DNA of 18,086 bases from Promethearchaeota archaeon (GCA_019894815.1 JAGXNU010000017.1:1-18086), one strand, 5' to 3'; positions 7,731 to 14,495 are shown, counted from the stretch's first letter. The notes: a model not told the origin generated them from the letters alone. Made by a program: numbers and translations.

Positions 7731-7740
7731 TTTTTAAATA
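7731..7740 (-). promoter_or_regulatory. TATA-like box of the aminotransferase gene
   Basis: TATTTAAAAA on the minus strand is centred about 26 bases upstream of the ATG at 7710. It supports that ATG as the real, leaderless start. Confidence 0.45.
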
Positions 7741-7879
7741 TTATTATTATTAATATTAAACATTAGTGAAGACTTCTGTTATAATTTTTATTACCTTAAA
7801 TTTAATATTATTAATCTGAAAAATTACATCAGAGATGATAAAATGTATTTAACAAATAATTAAAAATTCTTTGACAGTT

Positions 7880-7899
7880 TCTGCGTCAGACTACGCAGA
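7880..7899. repeat. GC-richer inverted repeat between divergent genes
   Basis: TCTGCGT and ACGCAGA, perfect 7-base arms around CAGACT, stand out in a gap (7711-8002) that is otherwise almost pure A/T. It lies about 70 bases upstream of the PAP2 TATA box and about 140 upstream of the aminotransferase box, so it could be an operator for either, or part of an untranslated transcript. No open frame and no RNA family is recognised in the rest of this gap. Confidence 0.4.
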
Positions 7900-7968
7900 T
7901 CTCTCCAAATAATACTCAATATATTATTAAAAGTTCAACCAAACAATATTATATATCGTCGGAAAAGC

Positions 7969-7976
7969 TATATAAA
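7969..7976 (+). promoter_or_regulatory. TATA box of the PAP2 gene
   Basis: TATATAAA, preceded by a purine-rich GGAAAAGC that could act as the BRE, is centred about 30 bases before the ATG at 8003. The transcript is predicted to have a leader of only a few bases. Confidence 0.6.
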
Positions 7977-8002
7977 GAAACGAATATCATTAATCATGAT
8001 AG

Positions 8003-8659
8003 ATGTCAGCTTTAACAGATTATCTCCAAAAATTAGAGGATTGGGACACTAAAGCATTTCTTGTAGTATATAAAAGTGATTTCTCCAATCGCAACATGAT
8101 GTTTGCGAAGACTTTCAGCTTTTTTGGTACCCTTTACTTCTGGGGATTAGTCTGGTTAGTTTGGTTTATATACGGATATATCACCAAGGATTATTACCTC
8201 CTCGTTTTGTTCACTGGCGGATTTGAACAGTCAATCATTATTCATTCACTTGTAAGGTATAAAATTATCAAGCGAAATCGCCCATATATCACTTTGAAAA
8301 AAGAGGGAGTTAAAAAACATGATGATTTCATAAAAATTCCATATTTAATGTCAGAATCAGAACGAAAATCCTTTCCAAGTGGTCACGTGGCCTTTTTATT
8401 GTTTTTTGGGTTTATATTTAGCGTTTATTTTAATAATGTGATAATACTCTTCATTTTTCTTGGTTTAGATGTCATCATGGCTTTATGCAGACTAATACTT
8501 GGAGTACATTATCCCATTGATGTAATATTTGGTTTTGTTTTTGCCACTTTTTATGCTTTTTTGTATTTAGCTTGGACATCTCCTTTTTGGGTAGAGTTCT
8601 ATTATTGGATCGGTCCAATAGTATCGGACATCGTACATCTAAGATTTCTATTTCCATGA
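8003..8659 (+). CDS. PAP2 family membrane phosphatase
   Basis: This 218-residue membrane protein of the type 2 phosphatidic acid phosphatase family probably removes phosphate from a lipid phosphate or polyprenyl diphosphate at the membrane. The three motifs are present: K87-x5-RP (KIIKRNRP, one residue shorter than the usual K-x6-RP), PSGH (125-128) with the acid-base His128, and R163-x5-H169 followed by YPIDV (CRLILGVHYPIDV). Hydrophobic segments at about 38-58, 64-84, 129-140, 145-161 and 174-192 fit five to six membrane helices. A clear TATA box precedes the gene and T-runs follow it. The next gene has its own TATA-like box, so this one is probably monocistronic. The substrate cannot be told from sequence. 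Confidence 0.88.
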   Translation: MSALTDYLQKLEDWDTKAFLVVYKSDFSNRNMMFAKTFSFFGTLYFWGLVWLVWFIYGYITKDYYLLVLFTGGFEQSIIIHSLVRYKIIKRNRPYITLKKEGVKKHDDFIKIPYLMSESERKSFPSGHVAFLLFFGFIFSVYFNNVIILFIFLGLDVIMALCRLILGVHYPIDVIFGFVFATFYAFLYLAWTSPFWVEFYYWIGPIVSDIVHLRFLFP

Positions 8660-8679
8660 ATCTATTTTTTACAAATTTA

Positions 8680-8687
8680 TTTTTTTT
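8680..8687 (+). terminator. T-tract behind the PAP2 gene
   Basis: Eight T begin 21 bases after the stop codon, preceded by six T at 8665-8670. This is a likely archaeal terminator. Confidence 0.5.
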
Positions 8688-8708
8688 AATTGTAAGTATA
8701 AATATTTG

Positions 8709-8716
8709 TATATATA
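8709..8716 (+). promoter_or_regulatory. TATA box of the DUF1847 gene
   Basis: TATATATA is centred about 36 bases before the ATG at 8749, predicting a leader of roughly ten bases. Confidence 0.45.
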
Positions 8717-8748
8717 GATTTAAATTAATAATCAAATTAAAATAGGAA

Positions 8749-9456
8749 ATGAAAATGACAGATCCAACATGCCATGAATGTAATGGAATTAATTATTGTT
8801 GCGTAGGGAGAGCAAGTAAAATTTTAGATAATTGCCCCATGAAAGTCTCTCCAGAAATTGAAAAACAAGCAAAAGAAATTTACAAAACTGATGAGTTTGT
8901 AAAAAAATGTACGAGAATAGCATCAATAGTTGAAGCTAAAGGCTATATACATTGGCCCCGCCTTAAGGATACCGTGGAATATGCAAAAGGTATGGGATAT
9001 ACTAAATTAGGATTAGCTTTTTGTGTCGGAATGCTAAATGAGGTTAGAAAAATAGCAGAGATTTTAGAAAAATACGGATTTGAAATTACTTCAGTTTGTT
9101 GCAAAACTGGAGGGCTTAAAAAAACAGATGTAGGAGTACCCGAAGAATATACAATGATATCAAAAACAGGATATACTATTGGATGGATTACTTGTAATCC
9201 TGTAGCTCAAGCTTTGTTATTAAATAATGCTAAAACAGACATGAATATAATCGTTGGATTGTGCGTAGGTCATGATATTACTTTTACTCAGCTGTCAAAA
9301 GCACCAGTAACAACTTTGGTTGCGAAAGACAGATCGGCTCCTCATAATCCCACAGCAATATTGTTTTCTCATTATGGGAAAGAATTTTTTTCAAAAGAAT
9401 TCAAAGAAATGAAGAAAAAAAAAATGACAGTTCCTAATACTCCTGATATTAAATGA
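8749..9456 (+). CDS. DUF1847 cysteine-rich, probably metal-binding protein
   Basis: This 235-residue protein matches DUF1847 as I recall it. It begins with a cysteine cluster (C8-x2-C11, C17-C18, C29-P) that probably binds a metal. The core contains GYTKLGLAFCVGMLNEVRK, then SVCCKTGG, then ITCNPVAQALLLN, then IVGLCVGHDITF, and ends with SKAPVTTLVAKDR and HNP. Repeated Cys-Val-Gly and Cys-Cys motifs in strand-turn positions suggest a Rossmann-like core with reactive or metal-bound cysteines. No reaction is established to my knowledge; a redox or metal-storage role is only a guess. It ends six bases from the convergent nitroreductase stop. MKM gives two ATGs two codons apart; the first is used here. 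Confidence 0.75.
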   Translation: MKMTDPTCHECNGINYCCVGRASKILDNCPMKVSPEIEKQAKEIYKTDEFVKKCTRIASIVEAKGYIHWPRLKDTVEYAKGMGYTKLGLAFCVGMLNEVRKIAEILEKYGFEITSVCCKTGGLKKTDVGVPEEYTMISKTGYTIGWITCNPVAQALLLNNAKTDMNIIVGLCVGHDITFTQLSKAPVTTLVAKDRSAPHNPTAILFSHYGKEFFSKEFKEMKKKKMTVPNTPDIK

Positions 9457-9462
9457 ATCTAA

Positions 9463-9993
9463 TTAATAAAAATCAATGATATCTTCTAAAGGATTTCTGT
9501 TTCTTTCCTTTTCATTTTTTTCTATCATGGGCTCATCAATAACCCCCATGGCGATGACACACATCAACTCAAATTTCTCCGTTGGTAATTTAAAGATTTC
9601 ATTAACTTGATCCTTGTTTTTTAAAATTTCACCGATCCAAACAGCTCCTAAACCTTTTGATTCAATTGCTAACAGAATATTCTGAATAAACGCTCCCAAA
9701 GCTTGTATGTCTTTAACTCTTTCCGAACCCTTATCAATATCAAGAAATATAACGAAATCTACATAGGCACTATCAATGATCCCGCCATAATTAGATAATT
9801 CCGCAAGCATTCTTTTTACAGTAGGATGAACCACGACACATACTTTCCAAGGTTGACAATTATTTGCAGAAGGGGCCCAACGGCCACACTCGAGAATTTC
9901 TTTAATCGTATCATTGCTTATTTTTTCATAAATAAAATTTCGTATACTTTTCCTTGATTTAATCAATTCGATTAAATTGTTTTCAGCATCCAT
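9463..9993 (-). CDS. Nitroreductase family FMN-dependent oxidoreductase
   Basis: This 176-residue protein is a compact nitroreductase-fold enzyme that uses FMN and NAD(P)H. FMN phosphate-binding residues are in SRKSIRNF (13-20, the R-x-S-x-R pattern). APSANNCQPWKV (40-51) is the family's conserved ring-binding segment, and GLGAVWIGE (113-121) is the second FMN-side motif. Length is at the short end for the family. A TATA-like box lies about 27 bases before its ATG, so a leaderless mRNA is likely. It sits downstream of the thiolase/DUF35 operon, but a T11 run and its own promoter separate them, so a shared pathway is not shown. The substrate is unknown. Confidence 0.87.
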   Translation of the reverse strand: MDAENNLIELIKSRKSIRNFIYEKISNDTIKEILECGRWAPSANNCQPWKVCVVVHPTVKRMLAELSNYGGIIDSAYVDFVIFLDIDKGSERVKDIQALGAFIQNILLAIESKGLGAVWIGEILKNKDQVNEIFKLPTEKFELMCVIAMGVIDEPMIEKNEKERNRNPLEDIIDFY

Positions 9994-10015
9994 ATTGATT
10001 AAATTGGTTTTTAAG

Positions 10016-10024
10016 AAATATAAA
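10016..10024 (-). promoter_or_regulatory. TATA box of the nitroreductase gene
   Basis: TTTATATTT on the minus strand is centred about 27 bases before the ATG at 9993. Confidence 0.5.
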
Positions 10025-10050
10025 TCAAACTATATTTAATTTTGAAAAAG

Positions 10051-10061
10051 AAAAAAAAAAA
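10051..10061 (-). terminator. T11 terminator of the thiolase/DUF35 operon
   Basis: Eleven T in a row on the minus strand start 28 bases after the last stop codon of the operon. Confidence 0.6.
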
Positions 10062-10088
10062 GATTAAATTAACTAAAGAATTGCCCAG

Positions 10089-10616
10089 TTATTTTTTATA
10101 TCTTAAATCATCTGAATCATCGTCTACTTTATCATAGTATTCAATGTCCATTATTCCACCCGTTCTTTCATCTCTCCAATGAACTTTAATTGGCATTCCT
10201 ACATAAGTATCTTTAACATTTACATCAGGAGCTAATTCAGCAATGCTTGTTGTATCAGCTCCGTCATGATGAACTAGTACCATGGGTCTTTGCTGAACCT
10301 CACCAGTTTCTGGATCTTTCAAATATGAAATCGCATATGTTGATACGCTCGCAGTATCTCTTATATCAACCCATTTATCAGGCTTAACAAAGCATTTCCC
10401 ACAAACTAGTCGAGGTGGAAAAAAGACTCTATTGCATGAAGAACATTGATTTGCTATGAGTTTTTTCTCCTTTAATTTCTCTAAAAAGGGTTTCATATGT
10501 GTAATATTAAATTTGAATTTATAACTCGCTAAATACCAACTTCCAGGTAATGTACGAGTTCTCTTATAATCCTTTTTGATGTATTCTAAAGATTTCCTCT
10601 GAGTCATTTTTGACAT
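10089..10616 (-). CDS. DUF35 protein A (zinc ribbon plus OB fold, acyl-CoA partner of a thiolase)
   Basis: This 175-residue protein (from the chosen start) has the DUF35 order: an N-terminal helix (about 40-54), a rubredoxin-like zinc ribbon with C58-x2-C61 and C72-x2-C75 (CSSCNRVFFPPRLVCGKC), then an OB-fold domain (about 80-160). DUF35 proteins form complexes with thiolase-fold enzymes and help bind acyl-CoA, as in ChsH2-Ltp2 and BbsA-BbsB. It is the last gene of the four-gene operon. A longer frame opens at 10652 but would overlap the thiolase-like A gene by 29 bases. The ATG at 10616 follows its stop by seven bases, with GGAG just upstream, so I prefer it. The N-terminal 40 residues (KKDYKRTRTLPGSWYLASYKF) are an extra segment absent from DUF35 protein B. 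Confidence 0.85.
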   Translation of the reverse strand: MSKMTQRKSLEYIKKDYKRTRTLPGSWYLASYKFKFNITHMKPFLEKLKEKKLIANQCSSCNRVFFPPRLVCGKCFVKPDKWVDIRDTASVSTYAISYLKDPETGEVQQRPMVLVHHDGADTTSIAELAPDVNVKDTYVGMPIKVHWRDERTGGIMDIEYYDKVDDDSDDLRYKK

Positions 10617-10623
10617 TTTTTCT

Positions 10624-11871
10624 TCATCTCCATTTCCTTTGAGGTTGATCACTCATAGCCATTAGCGTAATTAAATTGAGTGAGCCCCCCCATCCAGATC
10701 CAATTGAAGTGTGAACAGTTTTAGGTACTTGATTGCTCGCTTTTCCCATAATCTGCAGTGCAGCTTCAGCAGGTCTTTCCATCGCAGATGCTCCAATGGC
10801 ATTAGTTGAGTTAACGCCTCCCGAGCAATTTACGGGTAATTCTCCATTTACTGCTGTAACTCCTGCTTTATACATTTCGGGTGCTGTAGCTTCTTCAAAA
10901 AGTCCCAGTTTCTCTGTCCACATAAGCTCTTGGTTAGGAAAAGGAGCATATACCTCGGCATAATCAATTTCCTTTCTTGGAAATGAAATTCCTGCTTGAC
11001 TATAAGCTAATTCAGCTGATCTGATCGCCCCTAACTGCATTGAAGGATCAACTTGAGCTGAGCCACTACCATCATAACCTAAAACTGCTGTTTCATTGGC
11101 TACACTTGCTACTCCATTAACATAAACGGGGATATCACACATATCTTTAGCCTTTTCTTCTGTTGTAAATAACATGGCACATGCTCCATCGCTTGCAGGA
11201 CATACCATTCCATAACGTAAAGGATATTGTACGTATGGAGTATCTAAAACATCTTCAATTGTTAGATTAGGCATCTTTAGATGTGCCCACCACGTTTTTG
11301 CTGCATTTCGTCTATTTTGAACAACTACTCTTGCTAAGTCTTCTTCATGAGTTTTAGTTTTATTCATATAAGTCGTTGCTTGATAAGCTGCAACCCCAAT
11401 AGCCGCTCCTGCTGAGAGTAAACGTGATAATTGGTCATATGAGACTCCAAGTGTATTAAGAATCGAAATTTCTCCATAAGCCACACTAGCTAATCCAACA
11501 CTGGTATCTCCTTGAGATTGTTGTTCAAAAGCTACTGCTAATACCGTGTCAACTCCAGGTAGTCCGGCAGTTACATTATAATAGCCAGCTATCGCAACGC
11601 TACCACCTGTAGTTCCTCCGGTTGTTACTCGTAATAATGGTTTATTTCTTGCACCCATCCAATCGGTCATCCATAATTCAGGTATATTCGCCCCTTCAAA
11701 CGCAGGCATGTTTCCATTAACAAAAGCATCAATATCACCTAGTTCTACACTTGGAGCATTTTTCAAACAATCCTCTATTGCTTCACTAACTAATTCAGGC
11801 ATACTCACGTCGGAACGCTTTGAAGCATGTTCACTAAATCCTGCAGAAGCTATTGCTACTTGTCTTCCCAT
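10624..11871 (-). CDS. Thiolase-like protein A, catalytic residues missing
   Basis: This 415-residue protein has the SCP2/archaeal thiolase fold, recognisable from AEVYAPFPNQELMWTEKLGL (305-324), NGELPVNCSGG (342-352) and the closing GSGWGG (391-396). Where active thiolases have the nucleophile (ACASG) it reads TTGGTTGG (83-90), without cysteine. The GHPxGA histidine motif is replaced by STNAIGA (355-361), and the final C-x-G by GWG. Ordinary thiolase chemistry is therefore unlikely; a thiolase-fold aldolase such as Ltp2 or a non-catalytic partner are alternatives. The start at 11871 is set by GGAGGGG seven bases upstream and follows the previous stop by one base. A longer frame from 11913 would run back into the previous gene. 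Confidence 0.85.
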   Translation of the reverse strand: MGRQVAIASAGFSEHASKRSDVSMPELVSEAIEDCLKNAPSVELGDIDAFVNGNMPAFEGANIPELWMTDWMGARNKPLLRVTTGGTTGGSVAIAGYYNVTAGLPGVDTVLAVAFEQQSQGDTSVGLASVAYGEISILNTLGVSYDQLSRLLSAGAAIGVAAYQATTYMNKTKTHEEDLARVVVQNRRNAAKTWWAHLKMPNLTIEDVLDTPYVQYPLRYGMVCPASDGACAMLFTTEEKAKDMCDIPVYVNGVASVANETAVLGYDGSGSAQVDPSMQLGAIRSAELAYSQAGISFPRKEIDYAEVYAPFPNQELMWTEKLGLFEEATAPEMYKAGVTAVNGELPVNCSGGVNSTNAIGASAMERPAEAALQIMGKASNQVPKTVHTSIGSGWGGSLNLITLMAMSDQPQRKWR

Positions 11872-11872
11872 C

Positions 11873-13012
11873 TTAATTCCCCTCCAATACATATAAAATA
11901 TTATTTTGGGCACACATTCCTATTTGCCCTGATGCTACAGCTTTTTTAGCACCCTTTACTTGATATTCCCCTGCTTCACCGGTTAATTGTTTGACTGCTT
12001 CAATAACGCGGATTAACCCAGTTCCACAAGGCGGATTTCCACCAAGCGCACCTCCAGAAGGATTAATGGGTAAATCTCCATTAATTGCTGAATTAATTTC
12101 AGCTCCTTTTCCCTTATCAGCAAAACCTAATTCTTCAGCGAAGATTAGTTCTTCATGGGCATAAGCTTCAAATAGTTCTGCCACATCGATTTCTGAACTT
12201 GGATCTTTAATGCCAGCAGCACTATATGCCATCTTTGCGGCCAAATTCATTGATTTGCATCCAGATAAATCACGATCTCCAAGATAATAAGCATCTTGGT
12301 TATATCCTACACCTTTTATCCAAACTGGTTTATCAGTGATCTTTAAAGCTTGTTTTTCAGGTGCTAACAATAATGCTGCTACACTATCGCAAGGTGGAGC
12401 TACCATCAATTCGGTGACTGGATCAGCATATATCCCTGAATTTAAAACATCCTTAACAGATAAATTTGCCAATTGAGCCTCTTCAAGTGCTAAAGGGTTT
12501 TTAGCAGCATTTTTCTTGTTCTTTACTACAACTTTAGCAATTTCTTCAGCAGTGACACCATACTTTTCCATATACGCCCTCATCTGAAATCCAGCAGATG
12601 TAATATCATTAACATAAGCTAAAGGACGTTCCCAAGTTGGATCTGTCTCATAAAGTCTTGCAGCATGATAAGGGTAACAAGAGGCCATGCTACCACCCCA
12701 TACTACTGCTAAATTATGGTTTCCAGAAAGAACTCGCATTAATCCATATAATACCGCATGTGCTCCATCCATTTCAACCTTACTCTCATCAGCCATATAA
12801 CCACCTCCAACTTCAACAGTAAAACAGTTAGAAATGGTACGGCCGTCATAGTAATCATTAGTACAAGAAATGACAGTGGATATATCTTTCTTTTTAAGAC
12901 CAGCTTTATCTAAAGCTCCTCGAGATGCCTCAAATATCATTTCATAGCGCCCGTAATTCGCATCTGAATATAATTTTACTTGATAATAACCTACTATTCC
13001 TACTTTTTGCAT
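11873..13012 (-). CDS. Thiolase-like protein B, catalytic residues missing
   Basis: This 379-residue protein is a second SCP2-type thiolase-fold protein, only distantly similar to A. Recognisable blocks are IDVAELFEAYAHEELIFAEE (275-294), NGDLPINPSGG (311-321) and GALGGNPPCGTG (321-332). The nucleophile region reads VEMDGAH (79-85) with no cysteine, and the GHP histidine is Asn326 (GGNPPCGTG). The C-terminal C-x-G is SGQIG (361-365), although Cys367 lies close by. Cys329, beside the lost histidine, is unusual and could matter. It probably pairs with A as a heterodimer and with one of the DUF35 proteins. Translation starts behind AGGAGGT (13021-13027), which overlaps the stop of DUF35 protein B. 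Confidence 0.84.
   Translation of the reverse strand: MQKVGIVGYYQVKLYSDANYGRYEMIFEASRGALDKAGLKKKDISTVISCTNDYYDGRTISNCFTVEVGGGYMADESKVEMDGAHAVLYGLMRVLSGNHNLAVVWGGSMASCYPYHAARLYETDPTWERPLAYVNDITSAGFQMRAYMEKYGVTAEEIAKVVVKNKKNAAKNPLALEEAQLANLSVKDVLNSGIYADPVTELMVAPPCDSVAALLLAPEKQALKITDKPVWIKGVGYNQDAYYLGDRDLSGCKSMNLAAKMAYSAAGIKDPSSEIDVAELFEAYAHEELIFAEELGFADKGKGAEINSAINGDLPINPSGGALGGNPPCGTGLIRVIEAVKQLTGEAGEYQVKGAKKAVASGQIGMCAQNNILYVLEGN
11879..11885 (-). promoter_or_regulatory. Ribosome binding site of thiolase-like A
   Basis: GGAGGGG lies within the last codons of thiolase-like B, seven bases before the ATG at 11871. It decides that start over the longer frame. Confidence 0.8.
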
Positions 13013-13020
13013 TTTATAGC

Positions 13021-13027
13021 ACCTCCT
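13021..13027 (-). promoter_or_regulatory. Ribosome binding site of thiolase-like B
   Basis: AGGAGGT overlaps the stop codon of DUF35 protein B and lies eight bases before the ATG at 13012, so translation of the two genes is probably coupled. Confidence 0.8.
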
Positions 13028-13487
13028 AAACCTTTATGAAACCCTTGATATCTGAAGGGTCTCCTTTAGTTTTTTCGCTCCATTCGATTTGAACTTTCAT
13101 GCCAATTTTAACATCTTCGAGTTCCATTTTCAATAACCTATAGATTATTGAAGTATTGCTACCATCAATCTGGATCATACCAATTGTCCAGTCTTTTGCC
13201 TTTCTCGAGGTTCTATCATTAACTCTATATGCAGTAGTCGTGAAATTCATGAGAGTTCCCGTTTCTGGTAAATCAACCCAATTTTCTTCTAACGGAATCA
13301 CTATATTGCACTTACCACATATCTTCCTCGGCGGTACAAATACATCTCCACACTTTGGGCACTTATTTCCCATGATTTTTTTATTTTCTAGTCCATCATA
13401 GAATTTATCCAAATATTGACCAACCCAAAATGCAAAGTCGGCCCGAACAAGACCCTTATTTGCAACAATAACTTTTTCTTCACTCAT
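13026..13487 (-). CDS. DUF35 protein B (zinc ribbon plus OB fold, acyl-CoA partner of a thiolase)
   Basis: This 153-residue protein, the first gene of the operon, has a short N-terminal helix (FWVGQYLDKFYDGLENKK, 20-37), a zinc ribbon C43-x2-C46 and C57-x2-C60 (CPKCGDVFVPPRKICGKC) and an OB fold (about 68-150) with the usual GTLMNFTTTAY and GMKVQIEW strands. It is expected to bind one of the two thiolase-like proteins and help hold the CoA ester. A longer frame begins at 13541, but that ATG falls inside the TATA-like box and adds a low-complexity isoleucine-rich stretch, so I use the ATG at 13487. It resembles protein A in the zinc ribbon but lacks the 40-residue N-terminal extension, so the two are probably not interchangeable. 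Confidence 0.86.
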   Translation of the reverse strand: MSEEKVIVANKGLVRADFAFWVGQYLDKFYDGLENKKIMGNKCPKCGDVFVPPRKICGKCNIVIPLEENWVDLPETGTLMNFTTTAYRVNDRTSRKAKDWTIGMIQIDGSNTSIIYRLLKMELEDVKIGMKVQIEWSEKTKGDPSDIKGFIKV

Positions 13488-13540
13488 TTTGATTTCATTT
13501 TTTATGATGATTAATATGATTATTAATATGAATCTATGCA

Positions 13541-13550
13541 TATATATTAT
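13541..13550 (-). promoter_or_regulatory. TATA box of the thiolase/DUF35 operon
   Basis: ATAATATATA on the minus strand predicts a transcript start near 13519 and a leader of about 30 bases before the ATG at 13487. Inside the leader TTAATATGA occurs twice, 12 bases apart (plus-strand 13511-13519 and 13523-13531). Confidence 0.45.
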
Positions 13551-13635
13551 TTTTAAACTATATCCTTAAAAATTAATACGGGGATATTATTAGCAATTAT
13601 ATATCATATAGCGTACATAATACACATATCCTAAA

Positions 13636-13659
13636 TATTTGTAATTAATATTACAAATA
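13636..13659. promoter_or_regulatory. Operator-like inverted repeat upstream of sepF
   Basis: TATTTGTAAT and ATTACAAATA, perfect 10-base arms around TAAT, end 21 bases before the sepF start, over the expected TATA/BRE region. This is the longest perfect inverted repeat I found in the window. A dimeric transcription factor could use it to repress sepF. A hairpin in a leader RNA is the alternative. Confidence 0.5.
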
Positions 13660-13680
13660 AGAAATAATACGAAATAGGTT

Positions 13681-14034
13681 GTGAAAGTAGAATTGACTAG
13701 ATTTTGGAAAAAAGTGGAGGATGATCTATTAAGATCACCAGAAGAAACCATGGGATTTTCAAATGAACTTACAACACTCAAGCAAAATTTTGTAATTAAG
13801 AAATTTGATTTTTCCTCTCTTGGTCAAGTCGAGCAAATCAAAAAGGAGTTAATGAGTCGTAAGATTTTGATTATAAATACTCAAGATCTCCTTAAGAGCG
13901 TGGATGTTACAAAATTAAAACGAGGTATAGAGGACCTAAAAATATTTCTGAGAGAAAATGGGGGTTCAATGGCTAGACTTGGAGAACAATACCTCATCAT
14001 GACTCCGAACTCTTATGTAAAAATTTCCAATTAG
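13681..14034 (+). CDS. sepF: Archaeal SepF, FtsZ membrane anchor
   Basis: This 117-residue protein matches SepF, which in archaea links FtsZ to the membrane during division. An amphipathic N-terminal helix (about 3-18, LTRFWKKVEDDLLR) would serve as the membrane anchor. The core has the order expected of SepF: KKFDFSSLGQVEQIKKEL, a strand RKILIINTQDLL, a helix KLKRGIEDLKIFLREN, then GGSMARLGEQYLIMTP and a closing VKIS strand. A linker of about 20 residues separates helix and core. FtsZ is not in the window. The start is GTG; a stop two codons upstream (13675) leaves no longer option. A 10-base inverted repeat precedes it. It converges on vapC and appears monocistronic. Confidence 0.85.
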   Translation: MKVELTRFWKKVEDDLLRSPEETMGFSNELTTLKQNFVIKKFDFSSLGQVEQIKKELMSRKILIINTQDLLKSVDVTKLKRGIEDLKIFLRENGGSMARLGEQYLIMTPNSYVKISN

Positions 14035-14054
14035 ATTAATTAGATCCCAATGAA

Positions 14055-14495
14055 TTATCCTTCTTTTTGAAGGTAATTCTCGTAAAATTCTTTAGATGTA
14101 AATACAGAAATAAAATCTTTTGCATTTTCAAACCCTCCATCATTTGTTATTAAACAAGAAGCACCTTCTAGTAGTATACTTGCAGTTATAATGGAATCTG
14201 GTAGTTTTAGATTGCTCTTATTTTTAATTTCTCCCGCTTTATCCGCCACTTTAAAATTCATTTCAATCATATCATAGTTTTTATTTGAATATATTCCTGC
14301 TATAAATTCATCCTTTTCAATTAATTCATCGCTTCTATAATATCCAACACATAATTCAGCAATAGATATAATAGAAATAATCGCTTTCAACTCCCCTTCA
14401 TCAATTGCGTTTAATATAGCTTCAGAATATTGATAAAAAGGTTCTTCTTTATTTTTAACGTTAAGGAAGATATTTGTATCTAATCCAATTTTCAT
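14055..14495 (-). CDS. vapC: VapC-type PIN-domain toxin
   Basis: This 146-residue PIN-domain ribonuclease is probably the toxin of a VapBC pair that cuts specific RNAs when the antitoxin is lost. The acidic metal-binding residues are present: Asp6 (GLDTNIF), Glu47 (IAELCVG), Asp100 (LPDSII) and Asp119 (ITNDGGF). Its ATG at 14495 overlaps the antitoxin stop in an ATGA arrangement, which argues for coupled translation. A GTG two codons upstream (14501) is an alternative start. All key residues are intact, so it looks active. It ends 20 bases from the sepF stop on the other strand. Confidence 0.9.
   Translation of the reverse strand: MKIGLDTNIFLNVKNKEEPFYQYSEAILNAIDEGELKAIISIISIAELCVGYYRSDELIEKDEFIAGIYSNKNYDMIEMNFKVADKAGEIKNKSNLKLPDSIITASILLEGASCLITNDGGFENAKDFISVFTSKEFYENYLQKEG

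Noticed and set aside
7840..7900. C/D-box small RNA in the aminotransferase-PAP2 gap
   Set aside because: A C-box-like ATGATAA occurs, but no D box follows at a suitable distance.
8475..8735. Open frame antisense to the PAP2 gene
   Set aside because: It covers PAP2 coding sequence, has no domain, and its composition is explained by the opposite strand.
10617..10652. Longer start for DUF35 protein A
   Set aside because: It would overlap thiolase-like A by 29 bases; the ATG at 10616 follows that stop closely with GGAG upstream.
11872..11913. Longer start for thiolase-like A
   Set aside because: It would overlap the end of thiolase-like B and ignores the strong ribosome binding site before the ATG at 11871.
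12637..12822. Open frame antisense to thiolase-like B, rich in His and Pro
   Set aside because: It is a shadow of the real gene, with no start signal or recognisable motif.
10624..13012. Acetoacetyl-CoA thiolase and HMG-CoA synthase of the mevalonate pathway
   Set aside because: Neither protein has the catalytic cysteine or histidine at the expected places, and both carry SCP2-thiolase motifs rather than HMG-CoA synthase ones.
13511..13531. Start of a CRISPR or repeat array from the TTAATATGA direct repeat
   Set aside because: Only two short AT-rich copies without spacers of regular length.
13488..13541. N-terminal extension of DUF35 protein B with isoleucine-rich sequence resembling a signal peptide
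   Set aside because: Its ATG lies in the TATA-like box and the isoleucines come from AT-repeat leader DNA; the ATG at 13487 begins a normal DUF35 protein.
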